Source: Clostridia bacterium (lineage in GTDB: Bacteria > Bacillota_A > Clostridia > Oscillospirales > CAG-272). Taken from it: a stretch of DNA of 8,291 nucleotides. This document shows, one piece after another, positions 1 to 6,238 of the stretch; positions within the stretch are counted from its first letter, which is position 1, and each line of letters opens with the position of its first letter. The stretch is taken from assembly GCA_017542695.1 (NCBI GenBank), contig JAFXWT010000311.1, positions 1 through 8,291 on the forward strand, written 5' to 3'. The notes below the pieces were generated by a model. That model was not told the origin of the DNA, did not search any database, and saw only the letters and a program-made list of their open reading frames with translations. Made by a program: the position numbers and the translations under genes.

Positions 1-1
1 A

Positions 2-421
2 GCTGATGCATTGGATGTGAAAATAGATTTAAAAGAAAAGGATTTGCGACCGCCTTATATACAAAAATGGGACAATCTTAGTTTTACTTGCTATTGGAAA
101 GATGAACCGGTTTCGTATGTTAGTGTTTCTGGAAATAAGGTTAGAATAAAGCGTTTTGTAGATAATCCAGTAAAACAAATTTTTTATTCGGACATTATTG
201 ATTTATATAGATTGACAGAAATATTAAGGGCAAGGTGTTGGCAAGAAGAAAGAGCTGACATAAATAAAATACTGAATAAACTTGGAATAGAGTATTATGA
301 CCCTCTGGAAATAGTAAAAAAGACTCACGGTATCTCATATAACGATTTTTTGTGGTTTCAGTTTAGTGGAGAATTTTTGCATTGGAAAGATGTTGCGCCA
401 AGGAGGTTCAGAAATGTTTAA
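2..421 (+). CDS. Small protein encoded directly upstream of a HipA-like kinase, 5' truncated
   Basis: The frame is open to the window edge, with Ala-Asp-Ala before the TTG at 11, so the true start is probably outside. At least 139 codons are visible. The product is soluble, with no signal peptide or membrane segment and many aromatic and charged residues. A central IKRF…NPVKQIFYSD segment is followed by a probably helical part (DLYRLTEILRARCW) and a C-terminal NDFLWFQF…WKDVAPRRF segment. I do not recognise a named domain, and there is no clear helix-turn-helix of the HipB kind. Its end overlaps the kinase start by 8 bases, and the kinase Shine-Dalgarno lies inside this gene, so the two are translationally coupled. 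By analogy with split HipA systems such as HipBST, it could be the kinase's regulator, antitoxin or missing N-terminal subdomain. That role is inference. Confidence 0.7.
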   Translation, partial: ADALDVKIDLKEKDLRPPYIQKWDNLSFTCYWKDEPVSYVSVSGNKVRIKRFVDNPVKQIFYSDIIDLYRLTEILRARCWQEERADINKILNKLGIEYYDPLEIVKKTHGISYNDFLWFQFSGEFLHWKDVAPRRFRNV

Positions 422-1172
422 ATATGGATTTGAAATACAATTGACAGAAGATTATCTTGTTGATACCGAAGGTACAAGCGACGGAACGCAAAGCAAATAC
501 TTTTCAGATGGATATTGGTATAAAACGAATAATGAAGGCAGAGAAGATTTGGTTGAGTATTTGACATCCAAAATGCTTACCTTTACCAATTTACCTAAGG
601 ACACATTTGTTATATATGAACGAGGACTGTTAAATGGCAGCGCGGCATGCAGGAGTAAAACTTTTTTATCGCCGGATGAAACATTTACAACTCTTGAAAG
701 AATGCATAACAATGTGACAGGTCAGCCATTACATGAAAAAATAAGGATGATGAATATAGACGACTCTGTTGATTATGTCATAAGCTTTTTCAAAGAAATT
801 ATCGATTTGGATTTGTCAGAATACTTTAAAAGAGTTTTTACTGTAGATTATATAACGCTTAATGAAGATCGACATTTTCACAATTTGGGCGTAATAATGA
901 GTAATGACGGCAAGTACAGACCGGCGCCCATTTTCGACAATGGTAAATCATTGTTGAATGCAAATCCATCGGTAAACAAGAAATTGCCAATATCAGAAAA
1001 TGTCAAACGCGTGGTTGCTCGTCCGTTTTCAGGATCACACAGAAAAATGTACGAAAAATTTGGCAAAGGGTTTGATCTGGATAAAAAAAGTGCTCTTCAA
1101 TGGCTTGAAAAAGAAGAACAATCATTCTATAGAGATGTTTTGATTTATCAGATAAAAAATGTTGAACTATAA
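414..1172 (+). CDS. HipA-fold serine/threonine kinase (HipT/CtkA-like), possible toxin
   Basis: The product is 252 residues. The ATG at 414 is chosen because a perfect AGGAGG at 401-406 sits 7 bases upstream; the in-frame ATG at 366 lacks such a site. Kinase motifs of the HipA family are visible in order: a loop GTSDGTQSK (residues 20-28), resembling the Gly-rich GxQxK stretch of HipA; a probable ATP-binding lysine in YWYK (K37); the catalytic segment NEDRHFHN (150-157), with catalytic Asp152 and metal-binding Asn157; and PIFDNG with the second metal-binding Asp175. E. coli HipA is about 440 residues, so this is a short form lacking the N-terminal HipA subdomain, like HipT or Helicobacter CtkA. 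All expected catalytic residues are present, so it is probably active. Target and phenotype are unknown. It probably forms a two-gene module with the overlapping upstream gene. Confidence 0.85.
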   Translation: MFKYGFEIQLTEDYLVDTEGTSDGTQSKYFSDGYWYKTNNEGREDLVEYLTSKMLTFTNLPKDTFVIYERGLLNGSAACRSKTFLSPDETFTTLERMHNNVTGQPLHEKIRMMNIDDSVDYVISFFKEIIDLDLSEYFKRVFTVDYITLNEDRHFHNLGVIMSNDGKYRPAPIFDNGKSLLNANPSVNKKLPISENVKRVVARPFSGSHRKMYEKFGKGFDLDKKSALQWLEKEEQSFYRDVLIYQIKNVEL

Positions 1173-1223
1173 GGGAGTTTTGTCGATGTTCATAATGACA
1201 TAAAAAACTTTAAAGGGACCAAT

Positions 1224-1258
1224 AAGGGCTTGAATCGTACTTCAGGCCCTTGTTTATT
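1224..1258 (+). terminator. Rho-independent terminator after the kinase gene
   Basis: An 11-base left arm (1224-1234) pairs with 1241-1251 across a 6-base loop. All pairs are Watson-Crick except one G-T. A short, interrupted T-rich tract (GTTTATT) follows. The weak T tract makes termination efficiency uncertain, but the position, 52 bases after the kinase stop and before the recombinase promoter, fits. Confidence 0.7.
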
Positions 1259-1295
1259 CCAAACAAGCCAAACGTCAAATGATGTGCCGAAATAC

Positions 1296-1324
1296 TTGAC
1301 AAAAACAGCGTTTTATGATACAAT
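1296..1324 (+). promoter_or_regulatory. Sigma-A-type promoter of the recombinase gene
   Basis: A perfect TTGACA (1296-1301) and a TACAAT -10 box (1319-1324) are separated by exactly 17 bases. Transcription would start near 1331, leaving a leader of about 27 bases. A GGAG lies about 10 bases before the ATG at 1358. The promoter is of housekeeping type, not a recognisable sporulation-sigma promoter, so any developmental timing of the recombinase would need another layer of control. Confidence 0.8.
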
Positions 1325-1357
1325 GTTATTCAAAGGAACAAACGGAGAATATATAAT

Positions 1358-3541
1358 ATGGTAGAAAAATATAACATCGCCGCTTACGCAAGGATCTCTG
1401 TTGATACTGAACTTAATAAAGAAAACACAAGTATCGAACACCAGAAAGAGATCATATCAGAGTATTGTAAGCGCGCTTTCCCGTTTAGTAATGTGGACTA
1501 TTTTGAGGACAGAGATAAATCGGGTTATTCTTTCGAACAACGTCCAGGGTATATGAAAATGAAAGGCTTGCTCCTGTCCCACAATTACGACATACTTGTT
1601 TTTAAGGACTTGAGTCGTTTTTCAAGGCGAACGGGCAGGGGGATCGACGAATTTGAGTCGCTAATCGCAAGTGGAATACGCATAATCTCTATTTCGGATG
1701 ATCTCGATTGCTCAAAACTGGATAGAGATTGGAATTATAAGAAATTATTCTTTTTCTTTAACGAAACTCCGGTGACGCAGACAAGCGAAAAGGTAAACGC
1801 GGTCGTCGCGCTTCGTCAGTCGCAAGGAAAATGGGTTTGCAACGTGCCTTATGGGTACATATTGACAAATGCCAAAAAGAGTCAATACACAATTGACGAG
1901 CCGGCTGCCAATGTTGTTAGAGAAATATTCAAACTGTACAATGATGATGGCTGGGGATATAAAAAAATAGCGAATTATCTGACCGATATGCATATTCCGA
2001 CGCCGAGAATGTGTATGCTTCAGCAGAGAGAAGCTGTCGGAGAAGAGTATAAGGGAAAAGTAAAAAATGCGTGGAGTATCGCAACGGTTTCAGAAATACT
2101 CAATAACGATTTTTATATTGGCACTCTGCGCCAGCATAAGTTCACTCGCAAAGAAATTAACGGTAAAGACAAAAAACTGGACGAAAGCGAACATCTCGTT
2201 TTTGAAAAAGCACACGAGGGTATTATCGACCCTAAAGTTTTCGCGCAAACTCAGGAGATAATCAAGGAGAGAAGCAAGTATAATTATAGGGGTGTGAAAA
2301 AGTTTGAAAACACCTACTCTGGGCTTCTTTTTTGCGGCGACTGCGGGTCTCCGATGTTTGCAAGATCACACAAGGATGGTCTGACGAATTATGTTTGCGG
2401 CGCATACCACGTCAGAGGCATAAAAGCGTGCACATCGCACGCGATTAGATCAGATTGTCTCGACAAAGTTGTCAAAAGCTTTTTACAGAGGGTTCGCAAC
2501 AATTCTACGGGGATGATCAAAATACTGGAGGAACGAATAAATTCCGAGGACGAAATAACAAGCGGATGTCTCAACGCTGCTGAGCAACTCGAAAAAATGA
2601 TCGCGGAGGAAAAAGATATGCTCCGCACACTGATGCGCCAGAAATCGCGCGATATTATGCGTCCCGGCGCAGATGTTGCACTAATCGGGCAAACGTATGA
2701 CGAGTTGGTTGATGAATCACAGAGAAAAATCAACGGGTATGAAAATCAACTGGTGATGGCGGTTGATTCTCGCAATACCACAATTCGTGCCAATCGTGTA
2801 GCTCAAACAGCGATTGAGATCTTTGATGAGATTCTTGCCAAAGATAAACTTGCAAAAAAAGACATCACGCTTTTGCTTGACAGGATACTTGTTTTTGAAC
2901 AACACATCAAAATAAAGCTAAAACCTTACATTGAAGAACTTCTTGCCACAGGACATTTTGCAAAAGGTGACTCAAATTTTAGCTCAGACGTCAAGGATAT
3001 CGAAAAAGCGGGCGAAACCGCGGTTTTGTCAAGTAAAAATCACAAAGACAAGGTCTTTGACGTCAATGTTATCAGTGGCGGCGACCCGCTCGAAATATAC
3101 ACCGACCGCGAGGGCGAGGTCATCTTCAAGAAATACTCGCCGATAGGCGAGCTTGTCGACTTTGCCGCCGATTACGCCGAAACGCTCTACAAGACGTGCG
3201 GCGTGCCCGTCGCCGTTTGCGACAGGGACGCTGTTATCGCCTGCGCGGGCGTGCCGAAAAAGGACTATCTCGATAAGAAAAACTCGACTGACATCGAGCA
3301 GGTTATCGAGGGGCGCGCTCTCTACGTTTTGAGCGAGGGCGGTGAAAAGATCGCCGTTACAGACGACGACAAGACGCACTACGTCTACTGCGCCCAGCCG
3401 ATATTCGCCGAGGGCGACGTTATTGGCTGCGTCGTATCGCTTGCCGCGACAGACGTCAAAAAGGACGCGCGTGACGCCGTGACCGAAACGAAACTCATCC
3501 AGACAGCCGCGTCATTTTTGGGCAGACAGCTTGAAATGTGA
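1358..3541 (+). CDS. Large serine recombinase fused in frame to the SpoVT C-terminal region
   Basis: The 727-codon frame has two parts. Residues 1 to ~573 form a large serine recombinase. The resolvase domain has the YARIS motif with nucleophile Ser14 (also Tyr10, Arg12) and DLSRFSRR (84-91) with Arg87 and Arg90. The recombinase domain follows, with VPYGY after the catalytic domain. A zinc ribbon holds Cys326, Cys329, Cys347 and Cys358. Then come a charged, probably coiled-coil segment (about 385-475) and a terminal region (IKIKLKPYIEELL) like those ending TnpX/TndX-type recombinases. Residues ~574-727 match SpoVT from GDPLEI to its C-terminus. The recombinase part alone has a normal length for its family, so the tail is most simply the interrupted host gene read through at the element end. 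The recombinase has its own promoter and looks intact. Its likely role is integration and excision of the element. A purposeful fusion protein is the less likely alternative. Confidence 0.88.
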   Translation: MVEKYNIAAYARISVDTELNKENTSIEHQKEIISEYCKRAFPFSNVDYFEDRDKSGYSFEQRPGYMKMKGLLLSHNYDILVFKDLSRFSRRTGRGIDEFESLIASGIRIISISDDLDCSKLDRDWNYKKLFFFFNETPVTQTSEKVNAVVALRQSQGKWVCNVPYGYILTNAKKSQYTIDEPAANVVREIFKLYNDDGWGYKKIANYLTDMHIPTPRMCMLQQREAVGEEYKGKVKNAWSIATVSEILNNDFYIGTLRQHKFTRKEINGKDKKLDESEHLVFEKAHEGIIDPKVFAQTQEIIKERSKYNYRGVKKFENTYSGLLFCGDCGSPMFARSHKDGLTNYVCGAYHVRGIKACTSHAIRSDCLDKVVKSFLQRVRNNSTGMIKILEERINSEDEITSGCLNAAEQLEKMIAEEKDMLRTLMRQKSRDIMRPGADVALIGQTYDELVDESQRKINGYENQLVMAVDSRNTTIRANRVAQTAIEIFDEILAKDKLAKKDITLLLDRILVFEQHIKIKLKPYIEELLATGHFAKGDSNFSSDVKDIEKAGETAVLSSKNHKDKVFDVNVISGGDPLEIYTDREGEVIFKKYSPIGELVDFAADYAETLYKTCGVPVAVCDRDAVIACAGVPKKDYLDKKNSTDIEQVIEGRALYVLSEGGEKIAVTDDDKTHYVYCAQPIFAEGDVIGCVVSLAATDVKKDARDAVTETKLIQTAASFLGRQLEM
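3040..3110. other. Inferred attachment-site junction between element and spoVT
   Basis: The junction is inferred from the switch, near 3074-3083, from recombinase C-terminal sequence to SpoVT-like GDPLEI, and from the concurrent rise in GC. Several GG dinucleotides around 3076-3082 could be the 2-base crossover core used by this enzyme family. The exact core cannot be fixed without the other end of the element or an empty site. Confidence 0.55.
3043..3065. repeat. Two overlapping palindromes near the element/host junction
   Basis: A perfect inverted repeat with 7-base arms, CAAAGAC at 3043-3049 and GTCTTTG at 3053-3059, has a 3-base spacer. It overlaps the 8-base palindrome TGACGTCA at 3058-3065. 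Both lie inside the last recombinase codons, about 12 to 35 bases left of the inferred junction. Attachment sites of large serine recombinases are often imperfectly palindromic, so this may be part of the element-side half-site. It is not followed by a T tract, so it is not a terminator. Confidence 0.5.
3077..3541 (+). pseudogene. spoVT: 3' portion of interrupted spoVT (second half of AbrB domain plus GAF-like domain)
   Basis: SpoVT is a forespore transcription factor, about 178 residues in Bacillus subtilis, with an N-terminal AbrB/SpoVT DNA-binding domain and a C-terminal GAF-like domain. The sequence here gives GDPLEIYTDREGEVIFKKYS, then GELVDFAADYAETLYKTCG, CDRDAVIACAG, KKDYLDKK and a final AASFLGRQLEM. 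This is collinear with SpoVT from about residue 31 to the end. About 153 codons are intact, without stops or frameshifts, and the gene keeps its own terminator. Missing are the start codon, promoter and first ~30 residues, so as read here it cannot make a DNA-binding SpoVT. They are expected beyond the element's left end. Lack of decay suggests a recent insertion or a gene that is rebuilt by excision. Confidence 0.88.
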
Positions 3542-3575
3542 TGCAGCGCCTTCGGGCGAACAATAAGCGTCTTTC

Positions 3576-3606
3576 AATGCGCCGCTTTCGTGCGGCGCAT
3601 TTTTTT
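3576..3606 (+). terminator. Rho-independent terminator of spoVT
   Basis: A perfect 10-base stem (3576-3585 with 3592-3601), GC-rich, with a 6-base loop, runs into seven T residues at 3600-3606. It lies 35 bases after the spoVT stop codon. A smaller CGCC-TTCG-GGCG hairpin at 3547-3558 precedes it without a T tract. Confidence 0.92.
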
Positions 3607-3608
3607 GC

Positions 3609-3637
3609 TTGACATAATAAATCGCTTGATGTATAAT
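3609..3637 (+). promoter_or_regulatory. Consensus sigma-A promoter of the LRR lipoprotein gene
   Basis: Perfect TTGACA (3609-3614) and perfect TATAAT (3632-3637) are separated by 17 bases. The promoter begins only two bases after the T tract of the spoVT terminator. The start point would be near 3644, so translation from an ATG at 3642 is unlikely. The leader is about 43 bases. Confidence 0.88.
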
Positions 3638-3686
3638 AATATTGTTAAAAATGCGAATATATCCTTATTTGAAAGGTGTATATAAT

Positions 3687-5687
3687 ATGAAAAAGATCAT
3701 CTCTCTCATAATGGCCGCGGCGATGCTCGTTCTGCTCGTTTCGTGCGAGCCCAAGTCCGACCCGTTGAATACGACGGGGTCAACGCCCGAAGCAACTACG
3801 GCAAATCGTCCATCCAAAGGCGAACCGATCGTCGAGGACACGACGCTGAAATCCGCCGCGGGTCTTGCCGACGAAAACGGCGCCTATGCCGTTCCCGACG
3901 GAATCACGTTCATCGCCGAGGGCGCGTTCGCAAACGACGAAAAACTCGTCAGCGTCACGATCCCCGACAGCGTTACGGAGATCGGTTCCGGCGCGTTCTA
4001 CGGATGCACGTCGCTTTCGTCGATAACGATACCCGACAGCGTTACGTCACTCGGCTCAATGGCGTTCTACGGCTGCGTTTCGCTTGAAAGCATAAAACTT
4101 TCGGAGAATATAACGACGCTCTATCCCGAAACGTTCTATTACTGCCAGTCGCTCGAGAGCGTCGATCTTCCCGAAAAACTCACATCTATCGGTCCGTCGT
4201 GCTTTTACGGATGCATCGCGCTCAGCGAGGTCGTATTCCCGATGGGGCTTGAAATCATCGGTTCGAGCTGTTTTTCGGGATGTATTTCCCTGCGCGAATT
4301 GACGGAATTCCGTAACACGAATATCGAAGCCGTTTCCGACATGGTATTTGCAAACTGCTCGGCGCTTCTTAAAATTTCTCTGCCGACGAACGTCAAGTCG
4401 ATCGGCTCGGGCGCGTTTTACGGATGCACCAACCTTGTTGATATAAGCATTCCGCTCGGTGTCACCGAAGTGGGCATGATGGCGCTCAGCTTCACTCCGT
4501 GGTACAGGGAAAACACCGAAATGTTCCTCGTCGTCGGCGACGGCGTGCTCATTAAATCGAACTTCAACCCCAACAGCGCGGACGAAGCCGGAACGCTCGA
4601 TCTTTCGGGACTCGAAATAAAATCCATCGGCAACTCCTGCTTTGCAAACGTTGCCGCCGCGCAGTATAATCAGATATACGGCTACAAATACCATTCCAAT
4701 ATCAAAAAAGTCATTATTCCCGAGGGCGTTATCTCGATCGGCTCCGGCGCGTTCTACGGGTGCGCAAATATAAAGAGCGTGACGTTGCCGTCAACGCTCG
4801 AAACGATAGGCGGCTCGGCGTTCTACGGCTTTACGACGGACGGCTCGTTCTCGGATCTTACCGTTTCGTTTGCAAACTGCAAGTCGCTTAAAACGATAAA
4901 CGACGAGGCGTTCTTCGGATTCCACGGTATAGAAAAGCTCGACATCCCCGCAAGCGTCGGATACATCGGTCTTAACGCGTTCACCGAAACGGCGGCGTAC
5001 TATGATTTCATCGATTCCTCGCGCGACGCGGGCGACGGCGAAAACAAATTCAAGATCGTCGGCAACGGCATTCTCCTTTGGGTGTACGTCGCAAAAGATC
5101 AGACGGCTGTCGTCGTTCCCGACGGAGTAAAAACGATAGCGGGCGGCGCCTGCTCGGGCTGGGACAGCCCCGTCGTCTATTCCGATATCGAGAACAGCGA
5201 CAATAGCGAGGCGATAAAAGTCAAGTACCGCATAACGTATAACGTCACGTCGGTCACGATCCCCGAAGGAGTCGAACGGATAGGATCAAATGCGTTCTAC
5301 CGTCTGATCGCTCTCCCGTCGATCGAAATACCGGACAGCGTCAGGATGATCGACTCGTCGGCGTTCTATCAGTGCGGGTCGATTGAATCTATAAAGCTCG
5401 GAAAGGGGCTGAAGTCGCTTGGCGCATATGCGTTCGCCGTTACGGCGGTAAAGAACGTAACTCTTCCCGAGGGACTTGAAAGCATCGACTCCGGTGTGTT
5501 CTCGCAGTGCGAAACGCTTGAGCGCCTCGTCATTCCGAGAAGCGTCAGCTCTATCGGAGCGGCGATAATCGACGCCGAATGCACGGCGTTCTCGGCGCTT
5601 TACATCTCTCCGTCGTTCAGAGCGCAGATATTCACCATCGCCGACGCGCAGAATCCCGGTTTGAAGATATATTATTATAATGAGTAA
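3687..5687 (+). CDS. BspA-type leucine-rich-repeat surface lipoprotein
   Basis: The product is 666 residues from the ATG at 3687. That start is preceded by GAAAGGTG and gives a classic lipoprotein signal: MKKII, a hydrophobic core, then LVSC with the lipidated cysteine at residue 20. A short Ser/Thr/Pro-rich linker follows. Most of the rest is LRR_5 (BspA/TpLRR) repeats of about 23 residues, with the pattern IPDSVTEIGSGAFYGCTSLS, recurring with GAFYGC or AFY variants. Two non-standard inserts (WYRENTEMFLVVGDGVLIKS and a later NKFKIVGNGILLWVYV) resemble the GDGVLI-type spacers common in clostridial BspA proteins. There is no LPXTG or other wall anchor, so attachment is by the lipid. The gene stands alone between its own promoter and terminator. 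BspA-like proteins are linked to adhesion and protein binding; the ligand here is unknown. Confidence 0.93.
   Translation: MKKIISLIMAAAMLVLLVSCEPKSDPLNTTGSTPEATTANRPSKGEPIVEDTTLKSAAGLADENGAYAVPDGITFIAEGAFANDEKLVSVTIPDSVTEIGSGAFYGCTSLSSITIPDSVTSLGSMAFYGCVSLESIKLSENITTLYPETFYYCQSLESVDLPEKLTSIGPSCFYGCIALSEVVFPMGLEIIGSSCFSGCISLRELTEFRNTNIEAVSDMVFANCSALLKISLPTNVKSIGSGAFYGCTNLVDISIPLGVTEVGMMALSFTPWYRENTEMFLVVGDGVLIKSNFNPNSADEAGTLDLSGLEIKSIGNSCFANVAAAQYNQIYGYKYHSNIKKVIIPEGVISIGSGAFYGCANIKSVTLPSTLETIGGSAFYGFTTDGSFSDLTVSFANCKSLKTINDEAFFGFHGIEKLDIPASVGYIGLNAFTETAAYYDFIDSSRDAGDGENKFKIVGNGILLWVYVAKDQTAVVVPDGVKTIAGGACSGWDSPVVYSDIENSDNSEAIKVKYRITYNVTSVTIPEGVERIGSNAFYRLIALPSIEIPDSVRMIDSSAFYQCGSIESIKLGKGLKSLGAYAFAVTAVKNVTLPEGLESIDSGVFSQCETLERLVIPRSVSSIGAAIIDAECTAFSALYISPSFRAQIFTIADAQNPGLKIYYYNE
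3981..4766 (+). repeat. Near-identical DNA copies of the GAFYGC repeat unit
   Basis: Segments starting ATCGG and encoding IGSGAFYGC occur at about 3981-4010, 4401-4430 and 4737-4766. They differ at only a few, mostly silent, positions. More divergent copies lie between and after them. They are the DNA trace of the protein repeats and could allow recombination that changes repeat number. Confidence 0.7.
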
Positions 5688-5699
5688 AAAACACCCATT

Positions 5700-5727
5700 C
5701 GGGCGGCGCGAGCCGCCCGTTTTTTTT
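5700..5727 (+). terminator. Rho-independent terminator of the lipoprotein gene
   Basis: An 8-base GC stem (5700-5707 with 5712-5719) closed by a GCGA tetraloop is followed by eight T residues (5720-5727). It lies 12 bases after the stop codon. Confidence 0.93.
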
Positions 5728-5778
5728 GTAATACAAACGTTCCCCTTCCGAATAGAATAATAAAAAACGGGAGAGAGT

Positions 5779-6159
5779 ATGAAAATAAAAAAATATGAAA
5801 CGCGCGGCGTGACAGCCGCCGTTATCGAGAGCAAGATCGCCCCGACGGGCGACGGCGCGCTCGACGCATTTCTTGCCAAAGCCGAGGAAGCGTTCGTCGC
5901 CGGCGCCGAAGAACACGCGCTCGCCGTGCGCGATGAAATGACGAAAATGAGCCCGCGCGAGCGCCGCCATGCTACGCCGACAAAGATAACGCTCGCGTGT
6001 GAAACGGACGGCGATACGCGCGTCACACTGACGGCGACGCTTTTGTCGGGCGCAATTTCGCGCGAAAAAAAGACGTCCTTTTTCTGGGATGGGGCGTCCT
6101 CGCTCATGTCAAAAAAGACAAAAATAAGAAAAAACAAAAATTCGCGCGAAAATCTTTGA
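5779..6159 (+). CDS. Small hypothetical protein, 126 residues
   Basis: The ATG at 5779 is preceded by GGGAGAG at about 5769-5775. Codon use matches the neighbouring host genes, which supports a real gene. I do not recognise the family. The product is soluble with no signal peptide or membrane segment. It has an N-terminal MKIKKYETRGVTAAVIES stretch that looks like a beta strand, a helical Ala/Glu-rich part (about residues 26-50), a Thr-rich stretch (KITLACETDGDTRVTLTATLL) typical of paired strands, and a very basic C-terminal tail after FFWDGASSLMSKK. The AT-rich lysine/asparagine tail (about the last 16 codons) differs from the rest and may be an extension over former intergenic DNA. No clear promoter is visible; TAGAAT at 5753-5758 could be a -10 box but has no good partner. 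No terminator follows, so some read-through into the ATPase operon is possible. Confidence 0.65.
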   Translation: MKIKKYETRGVTAAVIESKIAPTGDGALDAFLAKAEEAFVAGAEEHALAVRDEMTKMSPRERRHATPTKITLACETDGDTRVTLTATLLSGAISREKKTSFFWDGASSLMSKKTKIRKNKNSRENL

Positions 6160-6167
6160 CATTTTCC

Positions 6168-6196
6168 TTGAAAAATTAAAGAACATAATATATAAT
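6168..6196 (+). promoter_or_regulatory. Sigma-A-type promoter of the ATP synthase operon
   Basis: TTGAAA (6168-6173) and a perfect TATAAT (6191-6196) are separated by 17 bases. They sit in the only AT-rich gap before atpI. The start would fall near 6203, giving a leader of about 36 bases. Confidence 0.8.
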
Positions 6197-6238
6197 AAAT
6201 GTATATGCAAATTCATAACTCGCGGAAGGGAAAACGGC

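Larger units (their letters stand above)
1..3076. mobile_element. Right-hand part of an integrated element carrying a large serine recombinase (left end outside window)
   Basis: This AT-rich block holds a kinase gene pair and a large serine recombinase. It ends where the recombinase frame runs into a SpoVT-like coding sequence at about 3077. To the right, base composition and codon use change to the GC-richer host style. The recombinase sits at the extreme end of the element, as is usual for integrases next to their attachment site. The right boundary is placed by protein homology (start of the GDPLEI motif) and could be off by a few bases. No capsid, portal or conjugation genes are visible, so whether this is a prophage, a conjugative or mobilisable element, or a small skin-like element is unknown. 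The left boundary is not in the window. Confidence 0.75.

Noticed and set aside
366..413. Upstream in-frame ATG at 366 as start of the kinase
   Set aside because: It lacks a good Shine-Dalgarno, while the ATG at 414 has a perfect AGGAGG at 7 bases. The extra residues do not resemble the family.
1173..1203. GGGAG followed by an ATG at 1186 and a stop after five codons
   Set aside because: It is too short to support as a gene. It may be a remnant of a lost third gene or chance.
1358..3541. A purposeful domain fusion of recombinase and SpoVT as the primary explanation
   Set aside because: The join falls in the middle of the AbrB domain and coincides with a composition change and the element edge, which fits insertion better. 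It was kept as an alternative.
3642..3686. ATG at 3642 as start of the lipoprotein
   Set aside because: It lies at or before the predicted transcription start and would add a non-signal N-terminus before a canonical lipoprotein signal peptide.
4056..4694. Long open frame on the minus strand inside the lipoprotein gene
   Set aside because: It is a codon-bias shadow of a repetitive GC-rich gene. The product is Arg-rich and low in complexity with no start signals. The same applies to the minus-strand frames at 5286-6137 and 6109-6942.
3981..4766. Repeated units as a CRISPR array
   Set aside because: The repeats are irregularly spaced, lie inside a coding frame and encode LRR motifs.
6156..6161. 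TTGACA as the -35 box of the atp promoter
   Set aside because: The distance to TATAAT is 29 bases. TTGAAA at 6168-6173 has the correct 17-base spacing.
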